A stretch of 64,000 nucleotides of DNA from Streptomyces endocoffeicus (GTDB taxonomy: Bacteria > Actinomycetota > Actinomycetes > Streptomycetales > Streptomycetaceae), in contig NZ_JAERRG010000001.1 in the NCBI RefSeq assembly GCF_016741935.1, positions 434,001 through 498,000 of the forward strand, written 5' to 3'. The notes beneath the pieces are model-generated. The model ran no database searches. It was not told where the DNA came from and was given only the letters and a program-made list of their open reading frames with translations. The position numbers and the translations under genes are program-made. Positions within the stretch are counted from its first letter, which is position 1. The number at the start of each line of letters is the position of its first letter. Shown here in pieces: positions 45,474-54,160 of this stretch.

Positions 45474-46559
45474 ATGAGCATGGAATTTCTCTGGTACATA
45501 CCCAACTCCGTCGAACCGGGCCACCGCGGTGACGACACGACGACCGGCTGGGGATCCATCGAGTACTCGACCGGCCTTGCCCAACTGGCAGAGGACCACG
45601 GCTGGGGCGGGGCGCTGCTCGGCACCGGATGGGGGCGCCCGGACACCTTCACCGTCGCCACCGCGCTGGCCGCTCGGACCACGACGTTCAAACCCTTGGT
45701 CGCGATCCGTCCCGGCTACTGGCACCCGGCGAACTTCGCCGGCGCGGCGGCCACGCTCGACCAGCTCAGCCGGGGACGCGTCCTCGTCAACATCGTCAGC
45801 GGGCTGGACAACCCGGCCGCGTACGGCGACACCAACGTCGAACCCCCACAACGGTACGCACGCACCCAGGAGTTCCTGCATCTCCTGCGGCGCCTGTGGA
45901 CCGAGGAGGACGTCACCTTCCACGGCGAGCACTTCCAGGTCACCGGCTCAACGGTCGCGCCACGCCCGTACCCCACCGACGGGAGGACGCATCCGACGCT
46001 CTACTTCGGCGGCGCGTCCCCGGCCGCCGAACGGGTGTCGGCGGCCGAGGCCGATGTCCAGCTCTTCTGGGGTGAACCACTCGACGGGATCGCCGAACGC
46101 GTCGACCGGCTCAAGACGCTGAGCGAGGAGCTGGGCCGACAGCACAAGCCGCTGGAGTTCGGGCTGCGGATCACGACGCTGGTGCGCGACACCACCGAGG
46201 AAGCATGGCGTGCCGCCGAGGAGAAGGTCTCGAAGATGGCAAGCGACGCCGACGAGACCACATGGACGGGGAACCGCGGGACGGCGGTCGGGCAGCAGCG
46301 GCTCCTCGATCTCGCACAGCGTGGCGAGGTGCTCGACACCTGCCTGTACACCACCCCAGGAAGGTTCGGCGGTGGCGGAGCGGGGACCACCTGGCTGGTC
46401 GGCTCCGCCGACGACGTCGCCCGTGCGCTGCACGGCTACCGCGAGCTCGGCATCACCCACTTCGTCCTGTCCGACACCCCCTACAAGCAGGAAATCAGCC
46501 GGATCGGTGACCAGCTGATTCCCCTGCTGCGTGATGGTCACCGGGTACGACGAGGGTGA
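45474..46559 (+). CDS. Alkanesulfonate monooxygenase-like LLM flavoenzyme (SsuD type)
   Basis: 361 residues from ATG 45474; the longer open frame upstream is the leader region. Features of SsuD-like proteins: MEFLWYIPNSVEPGHRG, TALAARTTTFKPLVAIRPG, TLDQLSRGRVLVNIVSG, HGEHFQV, LYFGGASPAAERV. It uses FMNH2 and oxygen to release sulfite from sulfonates. Regulated probably by the upstream leader peptide. Its stop is 12 bp from the stop of the convergent NtaA-type gene. Confidence 0.88.
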   Translation: MSMEFLWYIPNSVEPGHRGDDTTTGWGSIEYSTGLAQLAEDHGWGGALLGTGWGRPDTFTVATALAARTTTFKPLVAIRPGYWHPANFAGAAATLDQLSRGRVLVNIVSGLDNPAAYGDTNVEPPQRYARTQEFLHLLRRLWTEEDVTFHGEHFQVTGSTVAPRPYPTDGRTHPTLYFGGASPAAERVSAAEADVQLFWGEPLDGIAERVDRLKTLSEELGRQHKPLEFGLRITTLVRDTTEEAWRAAEEKVSKMASDADETTWTGNRGTAVGQQRLLDLAQRGEVLDTCLYTTPGRFGGGGAGTTWLVGSADDVARALHGYRELGITHFVLSDTPYKQEISRIGDQLIPLLRDGHRVRRG

Positions 46560-46571
46560 TGACCGGAGACG

Positions 46572-47948
46572 TCATGACGCGGCCCGGGCCTGGTCCGCCC
46601 CGGTGCCGGGGTGGGCCAGGCCGAGGTGGTCGCGCAGGGTCGTGCCCTCGTACTCGGTGCGGAACACACCACGCTCCTGCAGCAGCGGGACGACGGTGTC
46701 CGCGAAGACGTCCAACCCGCCGGGGGTGATGTGCGGTACGAGGATGAAGCCGTCGCTGGCATCGGCCTGGACGAAGGAGTTGATGGTCTCGGCGACCGTG
46801 GCCGGGGAGCCGATAAACGACTGGCGGTTGCCGGTCTCGATGACCAGGTCACGGATGGACCACTTGTTCGCCTCCGCCAGCTCCCGCCACTCCCGGGCGA
46901 CGGCCAGTGGATCGCGGTACATCCGTACCTGGGCGCGGCCGCGGGCGACGGTGTGCTCACCGGGGTCGGGGTCGATGTCGGGCAGCGGGCCGTCCGGATC
47001 GTACCCGGACAGGTCGCGGTTCCAGACGAACTCCAGGTGTTTGATCGCGGTGGCGCCGCTGACCTGTTGGCGCCGTACCTCGTGGGCCAGCTCCCGCGCC
47101 TCGGCGTCGGTGTCGCCGAGGACGAAGGTGGCCGCGGGCAGGATCAGCAGCTGGTCGTGGGTGCGGCCGTGGCGGGCGAGGCGGCCTTTGACGTCCGTGT
47201 AGAACGCCTGCCCCTCCTTCAAGGTGCTGTACCGGCTGAAGATGGCGTCGGCGGCGGCCGCGGCGAACTCCCGGCCTTCCTCCGAGTCACCGGCCTGGAA
47301 GATCACCGGGCGGCCCTGCGGGCTGCGCGGGACGTTGAACTGCCCGGCGATGTCGAAGTGCTGTCCCTGATGGGCGAAGGCTCCGGCCCGCGCGTCATCG
47401 AGGAAGGTGCCGGATGCCTGGTCGGCGACGATCTCGTCGCCCCGCCAGGAGTCGAACAGCTCGGTGGCGGTGGCCAGGAACTCCTTGGCCCGGGAATACC
47501 GTTCGTCCTGCGGGAGGAAGCCGCCGCGGCGGAAGTTCTCCCCAGTGAAGGCGTCCCACGAGGTGACGACGTTCCACGCGGCGCGCCCGCCGGACAGGTG
47601 GTCAAGGCTGGCGAACTGGCGGGCCACTTCGTAGGGCTCGTTGAAGGTGGAGTTGATGGTGCCGGTCAGGCCGAGGCGATCGGTGACGGCGGCGAGCGCG
47701 GACAGGACGGTGAAGGTGTCCGGCCGCCCCACCACGTCCAAGTCGTAGATTTTTCCGCCCTGTTCGCGCAGCCGCAGCCCTTCGGCGAGGAACAGGAAGT
47801 CGAACTTGGCGCGCTCGGCGGTGCGTGCGAAGTGGGCGAACGAGCTGAACTCGATATGGCTGCCCGCCTCCGGATCGCTCCACACCGTGGTGTTGTTGAC
47901 ACCGGGGAAGTGGGCCGCCAGGTGGATCTGCTTGAGCGGTGTGCTCAT
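46572..47948 (-). CDS. NtaA/SnaA/DszA-family FMN-dependent monooxygenase
   Basis: 458 residues, long LLM subfamily: IHLAAHFPGVNNTTVWSDP at the start, NVVTSWDAFTGENFRRGG, GQHFDIAGQFNVPRSPQGRPVIFQAGDS. Relatives oxidise nitrilotriacetate, dibenzothiophene sulfone or dimethyl sulfide. Next to other sulfur monooxygenases an organosulfur substrate is likelier. GGAGGG precedes the start; it lies 19 bp after the next upstream LLM gene, in one transcript with the leader at 49373. Confidence 0.9.
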   Translation of the reverse strand: MSTPLKQIHLAAHFPGVNNTTVWSDPEAGSHIEFSSFAHFARTAERAKFDFLFLAEGLRLREQGGKIYDLDVVGRPDTFTVLSALAAVTDRLGLTGTINSTFNEPYEVARQFASLDHLSGGRAAWNVVTSWDAFTGENFRRGGFLPQDERYSRAKEFLATATELFDSWRGDEIVADQASGTFLDDARAGAFAHQGQHFDIAGQFNVPRSPQGRPVIFQAGDSEEGREFAAAAADAIFSRYSTLKEGQAFYTDVKGRLARHGRTHDQLLILPAATFVLGDTDAEARELAHEVRRQQVSGATAIKHLEFVWNRDLSGYDPDGPLPDIDPDPGEHTVARGRAQVRMYRDPLAVAREWRELAEANKWSIRDLVIETGNRQSFIGSPATVAETINSFVQADASDGFILVPHITPGGLDVFADTVVPLLQERGVFRTEYEGTTLRDHLGLAHPGTGADQARAAS

Positions 47949-47967
47949 GGTCGGTGGTCCCTCCGGC

Positions 47968-49188
47968 TCAGACGGTGGCGTAGCGGTTGGCGGGGCGGGC
48001 GAGGCCCAGCAGCCCGCGCAGGGTGTCGGCCTCGTAGGACCGGCGGAAGGCGTCGCGGCGCTGGAGTTCGGGCACCAGGCCGCGGGTGATCGCCTCGAGG
48101 TCGTGGCCGATCACACCGGGGCGCAGCCGGAAGCCCGACAGTCCGGTCCGCTGCCAGGTCAGTAGCAGATCCGCGAGTTGTGCGGGGGTGCCGGTGAACA
48201 CCTTGGCGTCGCTGGTGTACGGGTGGCCCGCGAGGGCGTCCAGGCGCTCCCGTCGGGCGGCCGCGGCACCCGGTTCGTCATCGAGGAACACCACCAGGTC
48301 ACCGAAGAGGTGCACGGGCTCCTCCGCCCGTCCCGCCGCGGCCTGGGCGGCGCGGATCTCGGCGACGGTGGCGCGGGCCTGGTCCGTGTCGTGCGGGGTG
48401 ATGTAGCCGATGTCGGTGGAGGTTGCCACCAGCCGGTAGGGCACGCTCTGATGGGCCAGTGCGCTGACGACCGGCTGTCCCTGGGGTGGCCTGGGAGTGA
48501 TCGAGGGGCCCTTGACGCCGAAGTGCCTGCCCTCGAAGTCGATGTAGTGCAGCTTGTCGCGGTCGACGAAGCGTCCGGTGGCGACGTCCCGGATCTCCGC
48601 GTCGTCCTCCCAGCTGTCCCAGAGGCGCCGTACCACCTCGATGTAGTCGGTGGCCTCCTCGAAGAGCCCGGCGGTCAGCTCCCGGACCACCGGTGTGTCC
48701 AGATTCTCGGGACCGAAGCGCGGGATGGCGCGGCGGCCGAAGTGTTCCGCCTCGTGGCGCCGCCTGGACACCCGGATCCGCAGTCCCGCGCGGCCGGTGC
48801 TGACGTAGTCCAGAGTGGCGATCGCCTTGGAGATGTGGAACGGCTCGGTGTGGGTGGCGACAACGGTCGGCACCAGCCCGATGTGCCGGGTCAGCGGCGC
48901 CACCCGGGAGGCGATGAGCACCGCGTCCAGCCGCCCGCGCACCTGGTCGGTGCGGCCGTCGGGCTCGGTGCGGTGCGAGGACTGGAGCGAGAGCCCGTCC
49001 TCGAAGGTCACGAAGTCGAGCAGACCGCGTTCGGCCTCGGTGACGACATCGGTCCAGTACGCGGCGTCGAACAGTTCCCGGGGGCGGGCCTGCGGCTCGC
49101 GCCATGCGGCCGGATGCCAGCCCGCCCCGTCGAGAGCGACGGCGAGGTGCAAGAGGGTGGACGAGGACGTGGATGAGGACTTGGACAC
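47968..49188 (-). CDS. LLM-class flavin-dependent monooxygenase
   Basis: 406 residues from GTG 49188, eight bases after GGGAGG; a longer frame to 49233 is not supported. Starts with a Ser/Thr-rich tail, then LHLAVALDGAGWHPAAWREP. Central GRAGLRIRVSRRRHEAEHFGRR and C-terminal LLTWQRTGLSGFRLRPGV are typical of the family that includes DszA and lipid/terpene oxidases. Directly behind a Cys leader peptide, so probably expressed under sulfur limitation. Confidence 0.88.
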   Translation of the reverse strand: MSKSSSTSSSTLLHLAVALDGAGWHPAAWREPQARPRELFDAAYWTDVVTEAERGLLDFVTFEDGLSLQSSHRTEPDGRTDQVRGRLDAVLIASRVAPLTRHIGLVPTVVATHTEPFHISKAIATLDYVSTGRAGLRIRVSRRRHEAEHFGRRAIPRFGPENLDTPVVRELTAGLFEEATDYIEVVRRLWDSWEDDAEIRDVATGRFVDRDKLHYIDFEGRHFGVKGPSITPRPPQGQPVVSALAHQSVPYRLVATSTDIGYITPHDTDQARATVAEIRAAQAAAGRAEEPVHLFGDLVVFLDDEPGAAAARRERLDALAGHPYTSDAKVFTGTPAQLADLLLTWQRTGLSGFRLRPGVIGHDLEAITRGLVPELQRRDAFRRSYEADTLRGLLGLARPANRYATV

Positions 49189-49265
49189 GAAGGGTGCCTC
49201 CCTGGTCGGCCATGGATGATCACCGCCCCTCATCGGGAGGGCGCGGTGTCCTCGAGGTGATCAGG

Positions 49266-49373
49266 TCAGCGGCGACAGAGCGCGCCGGCTACGCGCAGCA
49301 GATCGATGTGGTGCCGGGAGTACAGGCGGACACCCTCACGGAGGGCCGGAGCCGGCGCGGGCGGGCAGGTCAT
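49266..49373 (-). CDS. Leader peptide (sulfur-responsive family), 35 aa
   Basis: Minus-strand short ORF from ATG 49373 to TGA 49266, ending SRHHIDLLRVAGALCRR. Same C-terminal motif as the other leaders (IDLLRVAxALC). A further in-frame ATG at 49388 lies right behind GGGAGG and may be the true start (40 aa). It stops 77 bp before the start of the LLM gene. Unlike its three relatives it has no -10 box at leaderless distance. Confidence 0.7.
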   Translation of the reverse strand: MTCPPAPAPALREGVRLYSRHHIDLLRVAGALCRR

Positions 49374-49640
49374 CGGCCGCGACACCATCGCCTCCCGTTC
49401 CCGTTCCCGACGGGCCTTCGGGCCCTGGATGATATCTCGGAACGCTACGTGAGGCCGGTGACCTCACGCAATCGTGAACTCGGACGGGCCGCGGCGTATT
49501 CCTCGGCGCCCATGCGGCCCCCAGCCGTCACGGTCGGCGAGTTCGTGTGTCAGCGGGCCGCGCCGCCGTCATGCCCGGCCCCGGCCGAGCCCCCGACGGT
49601 GCGAGCCGCGGCGGATGTGACGGCGGCGGGCCGCCGGGGG

Positions 49641-50210
49641 TCACACATGGCTCCCCCGCTCCGCACCGCCGGTGGCGGGCAGCCGTTTGGCGAAGCAGAC
49701 GCTGTACGGGTCGCGGGAGTAGGGCGGATAGGGCGGGATGCGGTACCAGCCCTCGCGTGCGTAGAGGGCGGCGGCCTCCGGCTGCCGGACACCCGTCTGC
49801 AACATCAGCTCCGCGACGCCCCGTTCGGCCGCGGACGCCTCGACGGCCGCCAACGCCACTGCGGCCAGCCCGCGGCCGCGGTGGCCGGCACGGACGAACA
49901 CCCGCTTGATCTCCCACCGGTCGCCGGGCAGCGCGCGCAGCGAGGCGGTGGCGACGGGTTCGCCGGAGCCGGTGAAGGCGATCCAGGTGACGGCCACTTC
50001 GTCGGCGGTGGGCGGGGGCGGCAGATGCGGACGCGGCCCGAAGGCGGCGTAGCGGGGCTTGATCTCCGCGTCCATCAGGGTCCTCAGCTCGGCGGCCGCC
50101 GGGTCGTCCCAGCCCACGGCCGCCCAGCGGACCCGGTCCGGCGAATCGGGCGCCGGGTCGGTGTCGGGATTCCCGGCGGGGGACGCGATCGCGTGCGTCG
50201 TGTGAGTCAC
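49641..50210 (-). CDS. GNAT family N-acetyltransferase
   Basis: 189 residues from GTG 50210, with GAGGAAA upstream. Acetyl-CoA loop VFVRAGHRGRGLAAVAL and the following AERGVAELMLQTGVRQPEAAALYAREGWYRI are classic GNAT motifs B/A. A 60-residue N-terminal segment with DPAAAELRTLMDAEIKPRYA is seen in small-molecule acetyltransferases. Substrate unknown; monocistronic between two sulfur leaders. Confidence 0.9.
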   Translation of the reverse strand: MTHTTHAIASPAGNPDTDPAPDSPDRVRWAAVGWDDPAAAELRTLMDAEIKPRYAAFGPRPHLPPPPTADEVAVTWIAFTGSGEPVATASLRALPGDRWEIKRVFVRAGHRGRGLAAVALAAVEASAAERGVAELMLQTGVRQPEAAALYAREGWYRIPPYPPYSRDPYSVCFAKRLPATGGAERGSHV

Positions 50211-50550
50211 GGTGGTTTCCTCATGAGATGCGTGGGCTCTTGGGAGCCGACGCGGGCAAGTTGACGCGCCGTCACGCCGCACGGCGTACGGAGGTTCGGC
50301 CCCGTACGGGCAGACGGATCACACGCGGGAAACAGCTGGGAGAAGGCGCCCCGGCGGGCAGCCGTCAATGCCTCAACAACACTGCGCGCTCACCACTCGA
50401 CCGAGGTCGATGTGGTGGCGGTGCACCAAAAGCGTGGAGGCCATGGGCGCCACCCAACACCGGCGTTCGTGCACTGGTCAAGCGGCGACCAGCATCCGGA
50501 ACGGCGTACGGCCGCCGGGCACACCGCGCATCTCACCATGCGGTCCGCTG
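50211..50550. other. Intergenic stretch without recognised gene
   Basis: About 340 bp between the GNAT start and the promoter of the third leader. Short open frames occur on both strands, but none has a ribosome site or recognisable motif. Probably holds the GNAT promoter only. Confidence 0.5.
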
Positions 50551-50579
50551 TTGACCTCGGCAGACAGCGGTGTGAGCAT
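50551..50579 (+). promoter_or_regulatory. Promoter of the leader before the metN fragment (leaderless architecture)
   Basis: TTGACC (50551-50556), 17-nt spacer, -10-like GAGCAT (50574-50579) with an extended TGT in front. The leader ATG follows after 8 nt. Confidence 0.6.
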
Positions 50580-50587
50580 CCCATCCC

Positions 50588-50668
50588 ATGTCGCGGACTC
50601 TTCACTGCACGCGCCGCCGCACGGTCGATCACATGGTGATCACCAGTGCCGCCTGTTTCTCTCACTGA
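50588..50668 (+). CDS. Leader peptide (sulfur-responsive family), 26 aa
   Basis: ATG 50588 to TGA 50666. Ends RRRTVDHMVITSAACFSH, matching the family pattern VDxxxITxAxC; a second Cys is at position 7. It precedes a truncated methionine-importer ATPase, fitting regulation by cysteine or methionine supply. The leader is intact even though the gene it served is broken. Confidence 0.7.
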   Translation: MSRTLHCTRRRTVDHMVITSAACFSH

Positions 50669-50759
50669 CCTCATTCCCGCTCAGGGCCGGCCTGTCGTCT
50701 TCCTGTTTCCTTCGGCGCGCCCGCCCGCACCCTCCCCAGAGCGTCGAGGAGTACACACG

Positions 50760-51011
50760 GTGATCCGTGTAGAGAAACTGCACAAGACCTTCGGTACCGG
50801 TACCCGTGCGCGGCCGGTGCTCCATGAAGTCGACCTGAACATCGCGCAGGGCACCATCGGCGTCGTCGTCGGCCCCAGTGGCGCGGGGAAGAGCACCCTG
50901 GCCCGCTGCGTAAATCTGCTCGAACGCCCCACATCCGGGCGGGTATGGGTGGCCGGAACCGATGTGACGGACCTTCCGGAACGTGAACTCCACCGGCCGT
51001 GTCGACGGTGA
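50760..51011 (+). pseudogene. Truncated methionine ABC importer ATPase (MetN-like), N-terminal fragment
   Basis: From GTG 50760 about 80 residues match the start of MetN: IRVEKLHKTFGTG, Walker A GPSGAGKSTLARCVNLLERP, and TDLPEREL. The reading stops at TGA 51009 before the Q-loop, signature and Walker B. The sequence then changes abruptly to the end of an aldo/keto reductase in another frame. A deletion or recombination scar; not functional as an ATPase. Confidence 0.8.
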
Positions 51012-51205
51012 TCATCGGCCCGCGCACCCAGGAGCACCTGACGAGCCAGCTCGGCGCCGTCGACGTCCGTCTCTCGCGGGACGTGCTCGACCGGATCGAC
51101 GAGATCGTGCCGCCCGGCACCACGATCAGTCCGGCCGATGAGGGCTACCAGCCCCCGTCGCTCACCGACCCGGCCACCCGCCGCCGTCCGGCGACCCGCG
51201 ACTGA
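50999..51205 (+). pseudogene. Aldo/keto reductase C-terminal fragment
   Basis: About 68 residues (STVIIGPRTQEHLTSQLGAVD, VLDRIDEIVPPGTT) match the last cofactor-binding segment of large-type aldo/keto reductases. The catalytic barrel is absent. Joined to the metN fragment at about 50990-51000 in a different frame, showing that one event removed the 3' part of metN and the 5' part of this gene. Confidence 0.8.
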
Positions 51206-51216
51206 GCCCCGGAGGG

Positions 51217-52461
51217 CTAGCGCAGGAGGTGGCCGGAGGCGCGCAGCACATACCCGGCCACCCTCTTGCCGAGGGTGACTCCGGCCTCGTCCGCGGAGCG
51301 GGTGTGGATGCCCGAGAGGATCCGCGCGTCGACGTTCTCGGCCGTCAGCCGGTGCCAGTCCGTGTACGTGCGGGTGACCCCCGGCGCGGTGGGGCTGGTC
51401 AGCTCGAACGGCGCGGTGCGCGGCCCGGTGAGGGCGGACAGTATCTCCTCCGCCGCGCCCGCGTAGGTGTTGTGGCCGCTCGGATAGTCCGGGTGCGCCG
51501 GGGTGTTGTGCAGCGGCGTCCAGTCGGGGTCGGGGTCGATGGCGCCGGTGCGGATGGCGGTGACCGGACGCCAGCGCAGATACGCGTACTTGGAGTCGGA
51601 GGTCGCGATCTGCGTGTCCACCGAGGCGATGTGGAACAGCGCGACCAGCTTCGCCCGCTCCGCCACCGACCCGGCGGAGCGGGACAGCGCGACCCGCAGC
51701 GGCTCGGTGTAGAGGGTCAGCGAGGAGCCGTACCAGAAGTTCGCCGTCTCCGTCTGGTGGGCGGTGCGCCGGGCGCTGTCCGCCGCGCCGTAGGCACGCA
51801 CTTCGGCCAGGTCCGACCGGTACCGCCGGGAGGCCGGCGCGGGCGGCGGTCCGAGCCGGAACTGGTCGGGGGCCGCCAGCGCGAACGGCCGCGCGACGCG
51901 GTTGCCGTACTGCGTGGCGGGGGCGTACGCGGGCGGCGTCGGCTGCCAGACACCGGGGGCGGCCGGGGGCACGGTGAACGGGGCGTCGACCGACGCCGGG
52001 TCCAGGCCGTCGCCCTCCCGGGACGCGAGGACGGACCGGGCCTCCCGCTCGCCCGCCGCCACGCCCCGGTCCTCGGCCGGGCCGTCCGGGATCCCGTCGA
52101 GGGTACGGCGGAACGCGGCGTCCAACTGCTCGGTGCGCGAAGGCGCGAGGGTGGTCAGGGAGCTGTGCACGGCGGAGGCCAGCGCCGCGTCCTGATAGTC
52201 GTCCCGGTCGACGCCCGTGGGCACCTGGCGGGTGGCCCGTGCCCCGGCCAGCCAGCTCACCGCCCAGGTGCGGCTGTTGGTCACCTGGGTCGGCGCTCCG
52301 GCCGCCGCGATCGTCTGTGCCGTGGTGTCGTACCAGTCGAGCGCCACCGATGGACGGGGCTCGGCGGGCGCGGCGACGGCGGTCGGGCCCACGGCCGAGG
52401 CGGCCAGCAGCGACGCGGCTCCGAGTGCGAGCATGAACGGTCGGGTGGCTGAGGGGATCAC
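51217..52461 (-). CDS. Secreted vanadium-dependent haloperoxidase / PAP2-superfamily protein
   Basis: 414 residues from GTG 52461, with AGGAG seven bases upstream. Signal peptide (FMLALGAASLLAASAVGPTAVAAPA). The C-terminal half holds the vanadate/phosphate site: KYAYLRWRPVTAIR, HPDYPSGHNTYAGAAEE, and ARILSGIHTRSADEAG, giving the Lys, Arg, Ser-Gly-His, Arg and His ligands. Typical of bacterial vanadium chloroperoxidase-like secreted proteins. It follows the ssu operon on the same strand and may be co-transcribed; peroxidase versus acid phosphatase activity cannot be settled by eye. Confidence 0.87.
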   Translation of the reverse strand: MIPSATRPFMLALGAASLLAASAVGPTAVAAPAEPRPSVALDWYDTTAQTIAAAGAPTQVTNSRTWAVSWLAGARATRQVPTGVDRDDYQDAALASAVHSSLTTLAPSRTEQLDAAFRRTLDGIPDGPAEDRGVAAGEREARSVLASREGDGLDPASVDAPFTVPPAAPGVWQPTPPAYAPATQYGNRVARPFALAAPDQFRLGPPPAPASRRYRSDLAEVRAYGAADSARRTAHQTETANFWYGSSLTLYTEPLRVALSRSAGSVAERAKLVALFHIASVDTQIATSDSKYAYLRWRPVTAIRTGAIDPDPDWTPLHNTPAHPDYPSGHNTYAGAAEEILSALTGPRTAPFELTSPTAPGVTRTYTDWHRLTAENVDARILSGIHTRSADEAGVTLGKRVAGYVLRASGHLLR

Positions 52462-52496
52462 CAGCAACTCCTGAAAGGGTATCGGGACTTCGACAA

Positions 52497-52541
52497 GGTC
52501 AGTCGTGGGGCGCGTGTTCGACTCGGTCAGTCGTGGGGCGC
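52497..52541. repeat. 28-bp-spaced direct duplication at the ssuB stop
   Basis: GGTCAGTCGTGGGGCGC occurs at 52497-52513 and again at 52525-52541. Each copy contains the minus-strand codons for the APHD-stop end of the ATPase, so a small tandem duplication has copied the stop codon region. Confidence 0.8.
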
Positions 52542-53321
52542 TTGGCGGTTCTCGGGACGGTCGTCCGCCCGCTCGGTGGCCACGTCCACGCCCAGCCGGG
52601 CGAGCAGTCGCTCGCGCAGCGCGGCGTACTCGGCGCCGGCCGGCCGACGCGGCGCCGGAACCTCCACGGCCAGGTCGGCGGCGATCCGGCCCCCGTCCAG
52701 GACCAGCACCCGGTCGGCGAGCGCGATGGCCTCGTCCACGTCGTGCGTGACCAGCAGCACGGCGGGACGGTGCCGCTCGTACAGACGGGCCAGAAGGGCG
52801 TGCATACGGGTCCTGGTGAGCGCGTCGAGCGCGCCGAACGGCTCGTCCGCGAGCAGCAGTTCGGGCTCGCGCACCAGGGAGCGGGCCAGCGAGACCCGCT
52901 GCTGTTCGCCGCCTGACAGCTCCACCGGCCAGGCGTCCTCCCGTCCGGCCAGGCCCACCTCGGCGAGCGCGGTGCGGGCCCGCTCCTCGGCGTCCCCGCC
53001 CGTGAGCCCCAGTGCCACATTGGCCAGCACCCGTTTCCACGGCAGCAGCCTGGCGTCCTGGAAGACGACCGACACATGGGCGGGCGCGCTCAGGACGCCT
53101 TCGCCACCGGCGTCGTGGTCGACTCCGGCGAGCGCCCGCAGCACGGTGCTCTTACCGGAGCCGCTGCGGCCGAGCATGGCCACGAACTCCCCGGCGCGCA
53201 GGCTCAGATCGAGCCCGTCCAGCACCTTGCGCCCGCCGAAGGCCCGTACGAGCCCCTCGATACGGACGGCTACCGCGGCCTCCGGGGCGGTGACCGTCAG
53301 CCCGCCAGCGTGCGTCGCCAT
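52527..53321 (-). CDS. ssuB: Sulfonate-type ABC transporter ATP-binding protein (SsuB-like)
   Basis: 264 residues from ATG 53321, overlapping the permease end by 25 bp. Walker A GRSGSGKSTVLRALAG, Q-loop VFQDARLLPWKRV, signature LSGGEQQRVSLARSL, Walker B LLLADEPFGALD, H-loop VTHDVDEA. The LPW after the Q-loop is typical of the nitrate/sulfonate/taurine subfamily. C-terminus is short and basic/acidic mixed. Confidence 0.93.
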   Translation of the reverse strand: MATHAGGLTVTAPEAAVAVRIEGLVRAFGGRKVLDGLDLSLRAGEFVAMLGRSGSGKSTVLRALAGVDHDAGGEGVLSAPAHVSVVFQDARLLPWKRVLANVALGLTGGDAEERARTALAEVGLAGREDAWPVELSGGEQQRVSLARSLVREPELLLADEPFGALDALTRTRMHALLARLYERHRPAVLLVTHDVDEAIALADRVLVLDGGRIAADLAVEVPAPRRPAGAEYAALRERLLARLGVDVATERADDRPENRQAPHD

Positions 53322-54160
53322 GACAGGACCTTCCTCTCCACAAGCCGCACGAGTCCGTCGGAGAGCAGTCCGAGAAGTCCGTAGACGACGAGACCGACGA
53401 TGATGATGTCGGTCTGCCCGTAGGTCCGCGCGAGCCCCATCATGTAGCCGATCCCGCTGGTGGCGTTGACCTGTTCGACGACGGCCAGCGCCAGCCATGC
53501 CGCGGTCACCGCGAAACGCATCCCGAGGAGGAAGCCGGGCAGCGCGCCCGGCAGCACGATGTGCAGCAGGAAGCGCGGGCGGCTCAGCCCCAGCGTCTCG
53601 GCGAGCTCGACGTACCGGCTGTCGATGGTGCGCAGTCCGTTGTGGGTGTGGATGTAGACCGGGACGAAGGCACCGAGGGCGATGGTGATGACCTTCATGG
53701 ACTCCCCGATGCCGAACCACAGGATCAGCAGCGGGATGAGCGCGAGCGAGGGAATGCCCCGCTTGATCTGCACGGGGCCGTCGATCACTCCCTCGCCGAG
53801 CCTGCTGAGCCCCGCGATCAGCGCCAGCACGAGCCCGGCGGCCGTCCCGTACGCCAGACCGGACAGGGCTCGCCCGGTGGAGGTCCACACATGGGACTGG
53901 AGCCTGCCGTCCGCGATGAGGTCACCCGCCGTGGTCACCACCGTCCAGGGGGCGGACAGGTTGCGCGCGTCGATGAGGCCGGTGGCCGAGCCGGCCGACC
54001 AGACCGCGAGCAGCAGGAGGGGGCCGAGGGCCCGGCCGTACGGGATGGGCCGGCCGGGACCGAGGCGCCGGCGGGCGACGCGGCGCCCGGCGTTCCCCGT
54101 GGCCGGGGCCGTCTTCGTGGTTTTGGCCGACAGCCGCTCGCCGGGGACGTCCGTGCTCAT
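53297..54160 (-). CDS. ssuC: Sulfonate-type ABC transporter permease (SsuC-like)
   Basis: 287 residues with about six helices after a basic N-terminal tail of 40 residues. EAA loop VELAETLGLSRPRFLLHIVLPGALPGFLLGMR and the final YGLLGLLSDGLVRLVERKVLSWR are hallmarks of the SsuC/TauC family. ATGA overlap with the binding-protein gene. Confidence 0.94.
   Translation of the reverse strand: MSTDVPGERLSAKTTKTAPATGNAGRRVARRRLGPGRPIPYGRALGPLLLLAVWSAGSATGLIDARNLSAPWTVVTTAGDLIADGRLQSHVWTSTGRALSGLAYGTAAGLVLALIAGLSRLGEGVIDGPVQIKRGIPSLALIPLLILWFGIGESMKVITIALGAFVPVYIHTHNGLRTIDSRYVELAETLGLSRPRFLLHIVLPGALPGFLLGMRFAVTAAWLALAVVEQVNATSGIGYMMGLARTYGQTDIIIVGLVVYGLLGLLSDGLVRLVERKVLSWRRTLAG

Noticed and set aside
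50532..50639. Short ORF MRSAVDLGRQRC as the leader before the metN fragment
   Set aside because: It lacks the AxC end, and its TTGACC is better read as the -35 box of the ORF at 50588, which fits the family pattern and spacing.
52527..53888. Fusion of permease and ATPase in one 453-codon frame
   Set aside because: The upstream half is the permease read out of frame; MATHAGG at 53321 is the conserved ATPase start.
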